DNA of 36,174 bases from an uncultured Amphritea sp. (GCF_937127095.1 NZ_CAKZLP010000043.1:1-36174); one strand, 5' to 3'. Positions 1 to 8,330 are shown, numbered from the stretch's first letter. Translations and numbers: made by a program. The notes: generated by a model from the sequence alone, not told the origin.

Positions 1-273
1 GCGGATAACGGCGGTCAGGACTTCAGCATGCTCACCGAATTCATTCAGAACTGGAACAGAGACACCAATCGCTGGGTCGATGCGGTGGTCAAAATCGCCG
101 CGGATGAGTCTGCTGCGAACAAACAGCTACTCACCAAGTGGGTTGAGCATTGGCAAGGTAAAGCCGTGGAAGCCCTGGCATCGCTGGCGGAAGAGATGAT
201 TGGTGCTGACGCGCTGAATACTGCAGTAGTCGCACTGGAAACCCGGTTAACTAAAGCCGGACTGCTGAAATAA
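1..273 (+). CDS. dmpL: Phenol hydroxylase P1 component (DmpL-like), 3' end only
   Basis: The reading frame is open from the first base of the window, so only the last 90 residues are present; the family is usually about 330 residues. DmpL-type P1 is the beta-like subunit that pairs with DmpN in the (LNO)2 hydroxylase of multicomponent phenol hydroxylases, and it carries no diiron site of its own. The visible C-terminus is helical and rich in Trp, Ala and Glu. Identification rests mainly on the order L-M-N-O-P, since unmistakable M, N, O and P components follow directly with 32 bp to the next start. The true start and any dmpK lie outside the window. Confidence 0.85.
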   Translation, partial: ADNGGQDFSMLTEFIQNWNRDTNRWVDAVVKIAADESAANKQLLTKWVEHWQGKAVEALASLAEEMIGADALNTAVVALETRLTKAGLLK

Positions 274-305
274 CACTACGAATAAAAACAATAAGGTTAA
301 TCACC

Positions 306-575
306 ATGTCAAAAGTCTATATCGCCCTGCAGGACAATGATGAGTCCCGCTATATCGTTGAAGCCATTGAAGAGAGTAATCCGGATGCCACGGTTATCCA
401 TCAGCCCGCCATGATCCGCATCGAACGGGAGCACCGGCTGGTGATTGAGCGCGCCGTCGTTGAAGAGAAGATGGGTCGGGAGTGGGATGTGCAGGAGCTG
501 CATATCAACCTGATCACCCTCGGCGGTAACGTGGATGAAGATGACGACCAGTTCGTCCTTGAGTGGAAACAGTAA
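306..575 (+). CDS. dmpM: Phenol hydroxylase P2 effector/regulatory component (DmpM)
   Basis: This 89-residue protein matches the length and character of the MmoB/DmpM effector family. It opens with a beta strand (SKVYIALQDN) and has a conserved central segment around IRIEREHRLVIE. Effector proteins of this family bind no cofactor; they dock on the oxygenase near the diiron centre and are needed for full turnover. A Shine-Dalgarno-like aaggt lies 8-12 bases upstream of the ATG. The gene sits between the dmpL 3' end and dmpN, and its stop codon is 11 bp before the dmpN start, which indicates one transcript. Confidence 0.95.
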   Translation: MSKVYIALQDNDESRYIVEAIEESNPDATVIHQPAMIRIEREHRLVIERAVVEEKMGREWDVQELHINLITLGGNVDEDDDQFVLEWKQ

Positions 576-586
576 GGGGAAACATC

Positions 587-2089
587 ATGGCTGCTAAAAA
601 ATTAAATATAAAAGATAAGTATCGCCTGCTCACCCGTGATCTGGACTGGGATTTCTCCTACGAAGATCGTCAACAGGCATTTCCCTATGAAGAGTTCGAA
701 GGGATTAAGATTACCGATTGGAGTAAGTGGGAAGACCCATTCCGTCTGACCATGGACTCCTACTGGAAGTATCAGGCAGAGAAAGAGAAAAAACTCTATG
801 CCATCTTCGATGCCTTTTCGCAGAATAATGGTCACTTGAATGTCACCGATCCCCGCTATGTGAATGCGCTGAAGATTTTCCTCACCGGTATATCACCGCT
901 GGAGTATCAGGCGTATCAGGGGTTTGCTCATGTGGGTCGTCAGTTTGGCGGTGTCGGAGCCCGGGTGGCCTGTCAGATGCAGTCGCTGGATGAGCTGCGT
1001 CATGTGCAGACCCAGATCCATGCGATGAGCCACTACAACAAGTTTTTTGATGGCTTCCAGGAGTACAGTCACATGCATGACCGGGTGTGGTATCTATCAG
1101 TACCCCGCTCATTCTTCTGTGATGCCCGTAGTGCCGGTCCATTTGAGTTTATGATCGCCATCGGCTTCTCTTTTGAATATGTACTGACGAACCTGGTGTT
1201 TGTGCCCTTTATGTCGGGCGCCGCTTACAACGGTGATATGGCGACGGTGACGTTCGGGTTCTCTGCGCAGTCTGATGAAGCCCGCCATATGACCCTCGGT
1301 CTTGAAGTGATCAAGTTCCTGCTGGAGCAGCATGAAGACAACGTACCGATTGTGCAGAAGTGGATCGATAAGTGGTTCTGGCGTGGTTGCCGTTTGCTCT
1401 CGGTGATCGCCATGATGATGGACTACATGTTGCCGAATAAGGTGATGTCCTGGAAAGAGGCCTGGGAGGTCTATTTCGAAGAGGCCGGTGGTGCGCTGTT
1501 TAAAGATCTGGCCCGTTATGGTATTCGCATGCCGAAATACGCCGAAACCATCGAGAAAGAGAAAGAGCATATCTCCCATCAGGCCTGGTGGACCTTCTAT
1601 ACCCATGGCCATGTTGCTGGCTTTCATACCTGGATTCCGACCGATGAGGAGCTGGATTGGCTGTCAGCGCAATACCCGGACACCTTTGATAAGTATTACC
1701 GCCCTCTGTGGGAGTTGGCCAAAGAGATGGAGGCGAAAGGGGAGCGATTCTACAACTCCGGCTTGCCTCAGTTGTGCCAGATCTGTCAGATCCCGATGCT
1801 GTTTACCGAGATGGATAACCCGAATCAGAACTCGATGCGTGACTATCTGTATCAGGGCGAGCGTTATCACTTCTGCTCCGATGGCTGCTGTGACATTTTC
1901 AAAGAGGAACCTGAAAAGTATGTGCAGGCCTGGCTGCCGGTGCATCAGATCTTCCAGGGTAACTGCGGCGGTCCCGATGTCGGGGATATCCTCAAGGACT
2001 ACTACAAGATGAATGTCGGTCACGACAATATGGATATGAAAGGCTCCCCCGATGAAGCGCGCTGGAATAAGTGGAAAGGCGTCGCCTGA
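587..2089 (+). CDS. dmpN: Phenol hydroxylase P3 oxygenase large subunit (DmpN), diiron
   Basis: This 500-residue alpha subunit hydroxylates phenol to catechol at a carboxylate-bridged diiron centre. Two iron-binding motifs are visible: DELRH at residues 135-139 (E136, H139) and DEARH at 230-234 (E231, H234), as in bacterial multicomponent monooxygenases. Near the C-terminus, CQIC (C397, C400) and FCSDGCC (C430, C434, C435) resemble the structural zinc site known from phenol hydroxylase alpha subunits. A longer frame begins at 563 inside dmpM, but the ATG at 587 is preferred because aagggga lies just upstream and the protein then begins MAAKKLNIKD as in relatives. Length is close to the usual ~510 residues. 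Confidence 0.97.
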   Translation: MAAKKLNIKDKYRLLTRDLDWDFSYEDRQQAFPYEEFEGIKITDWSKWEDPFRLTMDSYWKYQAEKEKKLYAIFDAFSQNNGHLNVTDPRYVNALKIFLTGISPLEYQAYQGFAHVGRQFGGVGARVACQMQSLDELRHVQTQIHAMSHYNKFFDGFQEYSHMHDRVWYLSVPRSFFCDARSAGPFEFMIAIGFSFEYVLTNLVFVPFMSGAAYNGDMATVTFGFSAQSDEARHMTLGLEVIKFLLEQHEDNVPIVQKWIDKWFWRGCRLLSVIAMMMDYMLPNKVMSWKEAWEVYFEEAGGALFKDLARYGIRMPKYAETIEKEKEHISHQAWWTFYTHGHVAGFHTWIPTDEELDWLSAQYPDTFDKYYRPLWELAKEMEAKGERFYNSGLPQLCQICQIPMLFTEMDNPNQNSMRDYLYQGERYHFCSDGCCDIFKEEPEKYVQAWLPVHQIFQGNCGGPDVGDILKDYYKMNVGHDNMDMKGSPDEARWNKWKGVA

Positions 2090-2157
2090 GTCTGGGTTAC
2101 ACGAGCAAGGGTGTGGCGACAGCGGCACCCATACAAGAATAACAAGAGGATATAAAA

Positions 2158-2520
2158 ATGCCTGTATATGCACTAAATCCGGGTTACCAGGGCGAGCGGA
2201 TGGACCGGGTGGAGAACTTCCACGGTAATCAGATTGTTTATCTCGGTTGGGATGAGCACCGCATGTTCTGCGCGGCAAAAGCGTTCCCACTGCCACCCTC
2301 CATGCCCTTTGCGGCGCTGATCGAAAACATCATGCCGGAAGCTTTTGGCCAGCACCCTGAATTTAAACAGATTAACTGGGACACTGCGGAGTGGCTGCTG
2401 GATGGCGAACCGTTCAAGCCGCAAGCGGATGTCAGTCTGGCGGATCAGGGGGTGGGTCATAAATCATTGATCCGCTTTAAAACGCCTGAGTTAACGGGGT
2501 ATCAAAACGCCGGCGTCTGA
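2158..2520 (+). CDS. dmpO: Phenol hydroxylase P4 component (DmpO)
   Basis: This 120-residue protein matches the small gamma-like subunit of the phenol hydroxylase (LNO)2 oxygenase in length. It starts MPVYALNPGY and contains the family's typical segment (NQIVYLGWDEH, then FPLPPSMPF). The family has no cofactor and is structural in the hydroxylase. An aagagg ribosome binding site lies 11-16 bases before the ATG. The 68-bp gap from dmpN shows no clear promoter, so the gene is read as part of the hydroxylase operon. Confidence 0.94.
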   Translation: MPVYALNPGYQGERMDRVENFHGNQIVYLGWDEHRMFCAAKAFPLPPSMPFAALIENIMPEAFGQHPEFKQINWDTAEWLLDGEPFKPQADVSLADQGVGHKSLIRFKTPELTGYQNAGV

Positions 2521-2537
2521 GAAATCCAGTGATAAAG

Positions 2538-2571
2538 GCTGGGTATGGCTTTATGAAAAGGTATACCCAGC
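2538..2571 (+). other. Intercistronic 9-bp inverted repeat between dmpO and dmpP
   Basis: GCTGGGTAT (2538-2546) is perfectly complementary to ATACCCAGC (2563-2571), with a 16-nt loop. It has no T-tract after it and ends 17 bases before the dmpP ATG. In RNA it could stabilise or attenuate the 3' part of the hydroxylase message; this role is inference. Confidence 0.55.
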
Positions 2572-2588
2572 ACGATGGGTGAAGAGCT

Positions 2589-3650
2589 ATGAGTTATGAA
2601 GTAACAGTAGAACCAACCGGTGATGTGATCGAGGTTGAAGAGGGACAGACCATTCTGGATGCTGCCCTGCGTCAGGGGGTCTGGCTGCCGTTTGCCTGTG
2701 GTCACGGCACCTGTGCCACTTGCAAAGTGCAGGTGCTTGAAGGGGAAAGCGATCTGGGTAATGCCTCTCCTTTTGCGCTGATGGATATGGAGCGGGAGGA
2801 GGGCAAGGTTCTGGCCTGCTGCTGCACGCCGGAATCGGATATGGTGATCGAAGCGGATATTGACGTGGATGACGATTTTGCCGGCTATCCGGTGGAGGAC
2901 TTTGTCGCCACCGTCACCGAGATCAACGAGCTGTCACCGACGATTAAAGGAATATTTTTCGAGCTGGACAAGCCGATGGCATTTCAGGCCGGGCAGTATA
3001 TCAACCTGAAATTACCCGGAGTGGAGGGCAGCCGGGCGTTCTCCATCGCCAATAAACCCTCCGATGCCTCTATGCTTGAACTGCACGTGCGTTTAGTGCC
3101 GGGCGGGGCGGGCACCACCTACCTGCATCAGCAGTTAGAGGTCGGCGATACCCTGGATGTCAGTGGGCCATACGGCCAGTTTTTCGTGCGTAAATCGGAT
3201 CAGCAGGGGGCGATCTTTATCGCCGGTGGTTCGGGGCTATCCAGCCCGCAATCGATGATTCTGGATATGCTGGAGGAGGGCGATAGCCGTCCAATTACGC
3301 TGTTGCAGGGGGCGCGTAATCTCTTTGAACTTTATAACCGGGCGCTGTTTGAAAACCTCGACCGAGAGTTTGACAACTTTACCTACGTGCCCGCGCTGAA
3401 TGCACCGGAACCGGGGGATGACTGGCAGGGCTTTACCGGCTTTGTCCATGAAGCGGCTCAGGCACACTTCAACGGTCGGTTTGATGGTAATAAGGCTTAT
3501 CTCTGTGGCCCACCGCCGATGATTGATGCGGCGATCACCACCCTGATGCAGGGGCGGTTGTTTGAGCGGGATATCCATATGGAACGCTTTGTCACCGCCG
3601 CCGATGGAGCGGAAGAGCAGAATCGCTCGGCGCTGTTTAAACGGATCTGA
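2589..3650 (+). CDS. dmpP: Phenol hydroxylase P5 reductase (DmpP), [2Fe-2S]/FAD
   Basis: This 353-residue electron-transfer component moves electrons from NAD(P)H through FAD and a [2Fe-2S] cluster to the DmpN diiron site. The N-terminal plant-type ferredoxin domain shows C37-x4-C42-x2-C45 and a cysteine cluster at 77-79 supplying the fourth ligand. A flavin-binding RAFSIAN motif follows near residue 150, then a nucleotide-binding GGSGLSSPQSM segment and a CGPPPMIDA motif near the C-terminus. Length matches DmpP. It is the last gene of the hydroxylase operon. In Pseudomonas CF600 dmpQ follows here; in this window it does not. Confidence 0.97.
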   Translation: MSYEVTVEPTGDVIEVEEGQTILDAALRQGVWLPFACGHGTCATCKVQVLEGESDLGNASPFALMDMEREEGKVLACCCTPESDMVIEADIDVDDDFAGYPVEDFVATVTEINELSPTIKGIFFELDKPMAFQAGQYINLKLPGVEGSRAFSIANKPSDASMLELHVRLVPGGAGTTYLHQQLEVGDTLDVSGPYGQFFVRKSDQQGAIFIAGGSGLSSPQSMILDMLEEGDSRPITLLQGARNLFELYNRALFENLDREFDNFTYVPALNAPEPGDDWQGFTGFVHEAAQAHFNGRFDGNKAYLCGPPPMIDAAITTLMQGRLFERDIHMERFVTAADGAEEQNRSALFKRI

Positions 3651-3708
3651 TTGAAAAAATGGGCGGGTGTTTGGTGGCTGTGAATATATAAATTGTGCTG
3701 ATTATATT

Positions 3709-3773
3709 GATACCTAAAAGGTATCTGTTAAAGCATTAAACGGTATTAGACGGTATTCGGTAGCCCGCATACA
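3709..3773 (+). promoter_or_regulatory. LysR-type operator and promoter for catechol 2,3-dioxygenase
   Basis: Positions 3709-3725 form a perfect 6-bp inverted repeat (GATACC-N5-GGTATC) containing ATAC-N7-GTAT, the site known for CatM/BenM LysR regulators. A degenerate second site, CGGTATTAGACGGTATT, starts at 3741. TTAGAC (3746-3751) and CATACA (3768-3773), 16 bp apart, are candidate -35 and -10 elements. The same layout with the same spacing recurs at 4919 and 12896. The dioxygenase ATG lies about 100 bp downstream. Confidence 0.8.
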
Positions 3774-3873
3774 CTGAAAGTACGAGCAAAGAGTGCTTTA
3801 AAGTATTTAGCGATGGTGATGTATTAAGGCGTCATGCTTTATAAAAATAAGATAAAAATCAGGAGCTTTTGAG

Positions 3874-4803
3874 ATGGCAATGACAGGTGTATTAAGACCG
3901 GGACATGTGCAGATTCGTGTATTCGATCTGGAAGAGAGTGTGCGTTTTTATCGTGATGTACTGGGTTTAGTTGAAACCGGTCGTGATGATCAGGGACGTG
4001 TATATTTTAAGTGCTGGGACGAACGGGATCATAGCAGTTACATTATTCGCCAGGCTGAAGAAGCGGGTATGGATTTCTTCGGTTTTAAAGTACTCAATGC
4101 AGAGACGCTGGATAAACTGGAAGCGGACCTGAATGAGTACGGTATTGAAACCAGCCGTATGCCTGCCGGGGAGATGCTGGAAACCGGTGACCGTGTCCGC
4201 TTTACCCTGCCAACCGGTCACATCATGGAGCTTTATGCAGAGAAAACTGCTGTTGGTAATGGCCTGACCAATGCCAATCCGGGCCCTTGGAATGCCGCCA
4301 GTGAACATGGTATTGCACCGGTTCGACTGGACCACATGCTGCTGTACGGGCCGAATGTGGCCGCCAACAAAAAGATCTTTGAAGATGTGTTGGATTTCTT
4401 TCTGGTGGAGCGGGTGCTGGCCGAAGATGGCGAGTTTGAAGCCGCGTTATGGCTGTCCTGCTCTCATAAAGTTCATGACATTGCCTTTGTTGAGCATCCT
4501 GAGCCAGGTAAGTTGCACCACTGTTCATTCCTGATGGAAAGCTGGGAGAAAGTGTTGCGGGCCGGGGATATTATGTCGATGAATGAGGTGTCGGTGGATA
4601 TCGGTCCTACCCGTCACGGTATTACCCGTGGCTGTACTATCTATGCCTGGGACCCGTCTGGTAACCGCTTCGAAACCTTTATGGGGGGATATCAGCCCTA
4701 TCCTGACTATGAAACCATCACCTGGGACTGGGATCACTTCCCCCAGGGACTGGATTATCCGCAACGAAAACTACACGAGTCATTCCTGACAATCGTCACT
4801 TGA
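3874..4803 (+). CDS. dmpB: Catechol 2,3-dioxygenase (extradiol, XylE/DmpB type)
   Basis: This 309-residue type I extradiol dioxygenase cleaves catechol next to its hydroxyls to give 2-hydroxymuconic semialdehyde, using Fe(II). Two VOC domains are seen, the second carrying the metal and active-site residues. Iron ligands by comparison with XylE are H154 (RLDHMLLYG), H216 (LHHCSF) and E267 (SGNRFETF). Conserved acid-base residues H201, H248 (GPTRHG) and Y257 are present. Length matches XylE (307). The gene has its own promoter/operator upstream and a strong terminator 12 bp after its stop, so it appears monocistronic, unlike the single dmp operon of CF600. Confidence 0.97.
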   Translation: MAMTGVLRPGHVQIRVFDLEESVRFYRDVLGLVETGRDDQGRVYFKCWDERDHSSYIIRQAEEAGMDFFGFKVLNAETLDKLEADLNEYGIETSRMPAGEMLETGDRVRFTLPTGHIMELYAEKTAVGNGLTNANPGPWNAASEHGIAPVRLDHMLLYGPNVAANKKIFEDVLDFFLVERVLAEDGEFEAALWLSCSHKVHDIAFVEHPEPGKLHHCSFLMESWEKVLRAGDIMSMNEVSVDIGPTRHGITRGCTIYAWDPSGNRFETFMGGYQPYPDYETITWDWDHFPQGLDYPQRKLHESFLTIVT

Positions 4804-4815
4804 GAATTATCTCAA

Positions 4816-4846
4816 CTGCATGGCGAATGATCGCTATGCAGTTTTT
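4816..4846 (+). terminator. Rho-independent terminator after catechol 2,3-dioxygenase
   Basis: An 11-bp stem (4816-4826 with 4831-4841, one G-U pair) closes an ATGA tetraloop and is followed by TTTTT (4842-4846). It lies 12 bp after the dioxygenase stop and isolates that gene from the dmpC operon. Confidence 0.88.
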
Positions 4847-4918
4847 AACCTTCTGAACCTTTTTAAATTTGTACAGGTTACTGATTGCACCTTCCTGAAG
4901 GATTCTAAGCTTAGTTTT

Positions 4919-4983
4919 GATACCTAATAGGTATTAGTTGTGTCTATAAACAGTATTAGACGGTATCTGAGTGGCTGCATAAA
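4919..4983 (+). promoter_or_regulatory. LysR-type operator and promoter for the dmpC-led operon
   Basis: GATACC-N5-GGTATT at 4919-4935 contains a perfect ATAC-N7-GTAT (4920-4934). The second site CAGTATTAGACGGTATC starts at 4951, again 32 bp after the start of the first. TTAGAC (4956-4961) and CATAAA (4978-4983) are 16 bp apart. The downstream ATG is at 5034. Layout and spacing match the copy at 3709. Confidence 0.8.
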
Positions 4984-5033
4984 CTGGATGGAATAGAACG
5001 GTGCCAGCAGTAATCAAACAAAGGTGAGCAGCA

Positions 5034-6494
5034 ATGCATCAAGTTAATAATTTTATAAATGGTGAGTTTGTTGAGGCTGAATCGGGGCGCCGGTTTGACA
5101 AGCGCTCACCTGTGGATAACAGCATTATCGCCACTGTCGCTGAAGCCGGTCGTGCCGATGTTGACCGCGCAGTAGCGGCGGCAAAAGCGGCGATGAGCGG
5201 GGAGTGGGGCCAGTTAACGGTGGATCAGCGGGTTGATCTTCTCTACGGCGTTGCCGATGAGATTACCCGTCGCTTTGATGATTTTGTCGCTGCAGAGATG
5301 GCCGATACCGGTCAGCCGCACCATGTGATGACCCACGCATTCATCCCCCGGGGCGCGGCTAACTTCAAAGTGTTTGCCGACATTATTAAGAATGTACCCA
5401 CTGAAAGCTATCAGATGGCCACTCCTGATGGCCGTGGCGCCCTCAACTATGGGCTGCGGGTGCCAAAAGGGGTTATCGGTGTGATCTCCCCCTGGAACGC
5501 GCCCTTCCTGCTGATGACCTGGAAAGTGGGTCCGGCGCTGGCCTGTGGCAACACTGTGGTGGTTAAACCCTCTGAAGAAACGCCTCTGACCACCACTCTG
5601 CTGGGTGAAGTCATGAACAGCGTTGGCATTCCTAAAGGTGTGTTTAACGTGGTGCACGGTTTTGGCCCCGATTCGGCCGGTGAGTTTCTGACGCAGAACC
5701 AGTCGGTGGATGCGATCACCTTTACCGGCGAAACCCGAACCGGCACCGCCATTATGAAAGCGGCGGCCGAAGGGTGTCGTGATGTGTCCTTTGAGATGGG
5801 CGGTAAGAATGCGGGTATCGTGTTTGCCGATGCTGATTTTGAGGCGGCGGTTGATGGTATCTTCCGCTCCGCTTTTCTGAATACCGGGCAGGTCTGTCTG
5901 GGGACAGAGAAGGTGTATGTCGAACGCCCCATTTTTGAGCGGTTTGTGAATGCGCTGAAGCTGAAGGCTGAAGCGGTGAAGTATGGTCGCCCGGAAAATC
6001 ACGGGTCCAACTATGGCCCGCTGATCAGCAGGGAACATCAGGATAAAGTGCTCTCCTATTACCGTAAAGCGGTTGAAGAGGGGGCGATGGTGGTTACCGG
6101 TGGTGGTATACCAGAGATGTCCGCTGAGCTGGCCGAAGGAAACTGGATTCAACCGACTATCTGGACCGGCTTGCCGGAAACCGCCACTGTGGTTCGCGAA
6201 GAGATCTTCGGCCCCTGTTGCCATATCTGTCCGTTTGACAGCGAGTCAGAAGTGGTTGGCTATGCCAATGCTAACGACTATGGCTTGTCCACCACCATCT
6301 GGACCAATGATCTGACCCGCGCTCATCGGATGGCCGCGGCGGTTGATGTCGGGGTGACCTGGATTAACAGCTGGTTCCTGCGGGATCTGCGCACCGCATT
6401 CGGTGGTTCGAAACAGTCTGGCATTGGTCGTGAAGGTGGCGTGCACTCCCTCGAGTTTTATACCGAGATGCGCAATGTCTGTATCAAACTCTGA
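5034..6494 (+). CDS. dmpC: 2-hydroxymuconic semialdehyde dehydrogenase (DmpC/XylG)
   Basis: This 486-residue NAD-dependent aldehyde dehydrogenase oxidises the ring-cleavage product to 4-oxalocrotonate (2-hydroxymuconate). The catalytic cysteine is C288 in NTGQVC and the general base is E254 in FEMGGKN. The ISPWNAPFLL and VVKPSEETP segments of the NAD-binding fold are intact. Length and the N-terminus (HQVNNFINGEFV) match the DmpC/XylG group rather than general ALDHs. It opens a polycistron running to at least dmpG; the next gene begins 7 bp after its stop. No hydrolase (dmpD) gene follows, so this enzyme is the only visible way forward from the semialdehyde. Confidence 0.96.
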   Translation: MHQVNNFINGEFVEAESGRRFDKRSPVDNSIIATVAEAGRADVDRAVAAAKAAMSGEWGQLTVDQRVDLLYGVADEITRRFDDFVAAEMADTGQPHHVMTHAFIPRGAANFKVFADIIKNVPTESYQMATPDGRGALNYGLRVPKGVIGVISPWNAPFLLMTWKVGPALACGNTVVVKPSEETPLTTTLLGEVMNSVGIPKGVFNVVHGFGPDSAGEFLTQNQSVDAITFTGETRTGTAIMKAAAEGCRDVSFEMGGKNAGIVFADADFEAAVDGIFRSAFLNTGQVCLGTEKVYVERPIFERFVNALKLKAEAVKYGRPENHGSNYGPLISREHQDKVLSYYRKAVEEGAMVVTGGGIPEMSAELAEGNWIQPTIWTGLPETATVVREEIFGPCCHICPFDSESEVVGYANANDYGLSTTIWTNDLTRAHRMAAAVDVGVTWINSWFLRDLRTAFGGSKQSGIGREGGVHSLEFYTEMRNVCIKL

Positions 6495-6501
6495 GGTGGT
6501 T

Positions 6502-7299
6502 ATGGATCAGGAAATAATTAATCAGTTAGGTGATGAGCTGTATGCCGCATTTCGGTCACGCAGCACTATTAAACCATTTACCGAACGGGATCTGGATATC
6601 ACGCTGGAGCAGGCCTATCAGATACAGCAACGTTTTATCGCCCGTCGGCTGGAGGCGGGGGAGACTGAGGTCGGTAAAAAAATTGGCGTCACCAGTAAAC
6701 CGGTACAGCAGTTTCTGGGGGTGTATCAGCCTGATTTCGGCATTCTTACCTCCGCTATGCAGATCAGCACCGATAACGTGATCGACTTGGACGGTTTGAT
6801 TCAGCCGAAAGCCGAGGCAGAGCTGGCATTCGTTCTGAAAGAGGATCTTAATGGCCCCGGCATTACGGCGATGGATGTGATCCGGGCGACCGACTATGTG
6901 GTGCCCTGTTTCGAGATTGTCGATTCCCGTATTACCGACTGGAAAATCAGGATTGAGGATACCGTTGCGGATAATGCTTCCTGCGGTGTGTTTGTACTGG
7001 GGGATGTCAAAGGGGATCCACGTAAGCTGGATCTGACCCTGGCCGGTATGGTGTTGCATAAAAATGGCGAACTCTACTCCACAAGTGTTGGCGCTGCAGT
7101 TCAGGGCTCACCAGCTAATGCTGTTGCCTGGCTGGCGAATACTCTGGGTGAACTGGGTATCCCGTTTAAAGCGGGTGAGGTGATTTTGTCGGGATCTCAG
7201 TCTGAACTGGTGGCGGTGCAGCACGGTGACGAACTTGAGTGCAATGTGGGTGGGCTGGGCCGCTGTAAGGTCAGATTCTCCGGGAGAAGCGCAGTATGA
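6502..7299 (+). CDS. dmpE: 2-oxopent-4-enoate (2-hydroxypenta-2,4-dienoate) hydratase, DmpE
   Basis: This 265-residue enzyme adds water to 2-hydroxypenta-2,4-dienoate to give 4-hydroxy-2-oxovalerate. It belongs to the MhpD/hydratase-decarboxylase family. The metal-binding glutamates E105 and E107 (in PKAEAELAF) and E138 (CFEIVDSRI) are present, as are the hydratase-like segments KKIGVTSK and LGVYQPDFG. An in-frame ATG exists at 6403 inside dmpC, but 6502 is chosen because gaggtgg lies just upstream and relatives are about 260 residues. Its end overlaps the next start by 4 bp (ATGA), suggesting translational coupling. The hydratase and decarboxylase are homologous, so the E/H assignment rests on these local motifs. 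Confidence 0.9.
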   Translation: MDQEIINQLGDELYAAFRSRSTIKPFTERDLDITLEQAYQIQQRFIARRLEAGETEVGKKIGVTSKPVQQFLGVYQPDFGILTSAMQISTDNVIDLDGLIQPKAEAELAFVLKEDLNGPGITAMDVIRATDYVVPCFEIVDSRITDWKIRIEDTVADNASCGVFVLGDVKGDPRKLDLTLAGMVLHKNGELYSTSVGAAVQGSPANAVAWLANTLGELGIPFKAGEVILSGSQSELVAVQHGDELECNVGGLGRCKVRFSGRSAV

Positions 7300-8093
7300 A
7301 AACAACGCTGGATAGAGAGGCGATAGTCCGCCTGTGTGAACGTATAGAGGGTGCTCAGACCAGCGCTTATGCGATCCCTAAACTGACCGATGAATATCCG
7401 TCGATGACGATGGCTGATGGCTATGCGATTCAGACTGAGCTACGCAAACGCTTTATTGAACAGGGCCATAAGCTGGTTGGCTGGAAAGCGGGATTGACCT
7501 CCCGGGCCAAGATGAAGCAGATGGGGGTGGATCAGCCCTCAATCGGATTCCTGACCGACAAAATGTCACGTCCGGAAAACTCGGTGATCTCAACCTCTGA
7601 CCTGGTGCATCCACGGGTTGAGTGTGAGATCGCATTTGTTACCCGGGAAAAATTGGTAGGGCCTGGCTGCACCGCAGAGGATGTGCTGCAGGCAACCGAT
7701 TATGTGCTGCCCGCTATTGAGGTGATCGACTCGCGTTTTTCCGGTTTCAAATTTGATCTGGAAAGTGTGGTTGCGGATAACGGCTCATCGGCTCGTTTTG
7801 TCGGCGGTGGTCGTCCTCGCTATGTTGAGGAGCTGGATCTGCCGACCATCGGCGCAGTACTGGAAAAAAATGGTGAGATTGTCGAGATGGGAGCCGCTGC
7901 GGCGGTGATGGAGCATCCGGCAGCGGCGGTGGCGATGTTGGTGAATATTCTCGCCGAGATGGGAGAGGAGCTGCCTGCCGGTAGTTTTGTGATGAGTGGA
8001 GGGATCACCGCAGCGGTTGCCGTGTCTCCCGGAGACCATGTTATTGCCCGCTTCCAGGAGCTGGGCTCAATCTCTATCCGGTTTGGGGAGTGA
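7296..8093 (+). CDS. dmpH: 4-oxalocrotonate decarboxylase (DmpH/XylI)
   Basis: This 265-residue decarboxylase converts 2-oxo-3-hexenedioate to 2-hydroxypenta-2,4-dienoate and, in studied systems, forms a complex with the hydratase. It is homologous to the preceding gene but carries decarboxylase-type segments: WKAGLTSRAKMKQMGV, GFLTDKMS and SGFKFDLESVVADN. Metal ligands E109 and E111 (RVECEIAF) and E142 (AIEVIDSR) are present. It overlaps the hydratase gene by 4 bp, and the tautomerase gene begins 9 bp after its stop. In CF600 the H gene lies further down, next to I; here E and H are adjacent. Confidence 0.92.
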   Translation: MKTTLDREAIVRLCERIEGAQTSAYAIPKLTDEYPSMTMADGYAIQTELRKRFIEQGHKLVGWKAGLTSRAKMKQMGVDQPSIGFLTDKMSRPENSVISTSDLVHPRVECEIAFVTREKLVGPGCTAEDVLQATDYVLPAIEVIDSRFSGFKFDLESVVADNGSSARFVGGGRPRYVEELDLPTIGAVLEKNGEIVEMGAAAAVMEHPAAAVAMLVNILAEMGEELPAGSFVMSGGITAAVAVSPGDHVIARFQELGSISIRFGE

Positions 8094-8102
8094 GGACAAT
8101 TT

Positions 8103-8330
8103 ATGCCGATTATTGAAGTTCATATTTTGGAAGGGCGCAGCTCAGAGGTTAAGGCGCGGGCTGCGGCAGCTATTTCAAAAGCTGCAGCGGACGGTTTTGG
8201 TGTCAGCATTGATACGGTGCGTATTCTGGTGACCGAACATAAAAAAGATGAGTTCTATGTGGGTGGTCGCGCCGGTCGCGCATCCGATCAGGTGAAGTCA
8301 ACCTCCCTCGTCGAAGAGGAAAAATCATGA
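8103..8330 (+). CDS. dmpI: 4-oxalocrotonate tautomerase (DmpI/XylH), C-terminally extended
   Basis: This small enzyme ketonises 2-hydroxymuconate to 2-oxo-3-hexenedioate. After Met removal the catalytic Pro1 is exposed ([11 protein letters not shown]), and R11, R39 and F50 of classical 4-OT fall at exactly the same positions. The protein is 75 residues against 62-63 for XylH/DmpI; the extra length is a C-terminal tail rich in Ser, Glu and Lys. The stop overlaps the dmpF start as ATGA. It belongs to the dmpC-E-H-I-F-G polycistron. Confidence 0.95.
   Translation: MPIIEVHILEGRSSEVKARAAAAISKAAADGFGVSIDTVRILVTEHKKDEFYVGGRAGRASDQVKSTSLVEEEKS

Noticed and set aside
1109..2296. Minus-strand open frames across dmpN
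   Set aside because: They are antisense shadows of a clear diiron oxygenase gene; no ribosome sites or domains are seen.
5214..6224. Long open frame of 336 codons on the minus strand
   Set aside because: It lies wholly antisense to dmpC, has a low-complexity His/Arg-rich translation with no recognisable domain, and is explained by codon bias of the sense gene.
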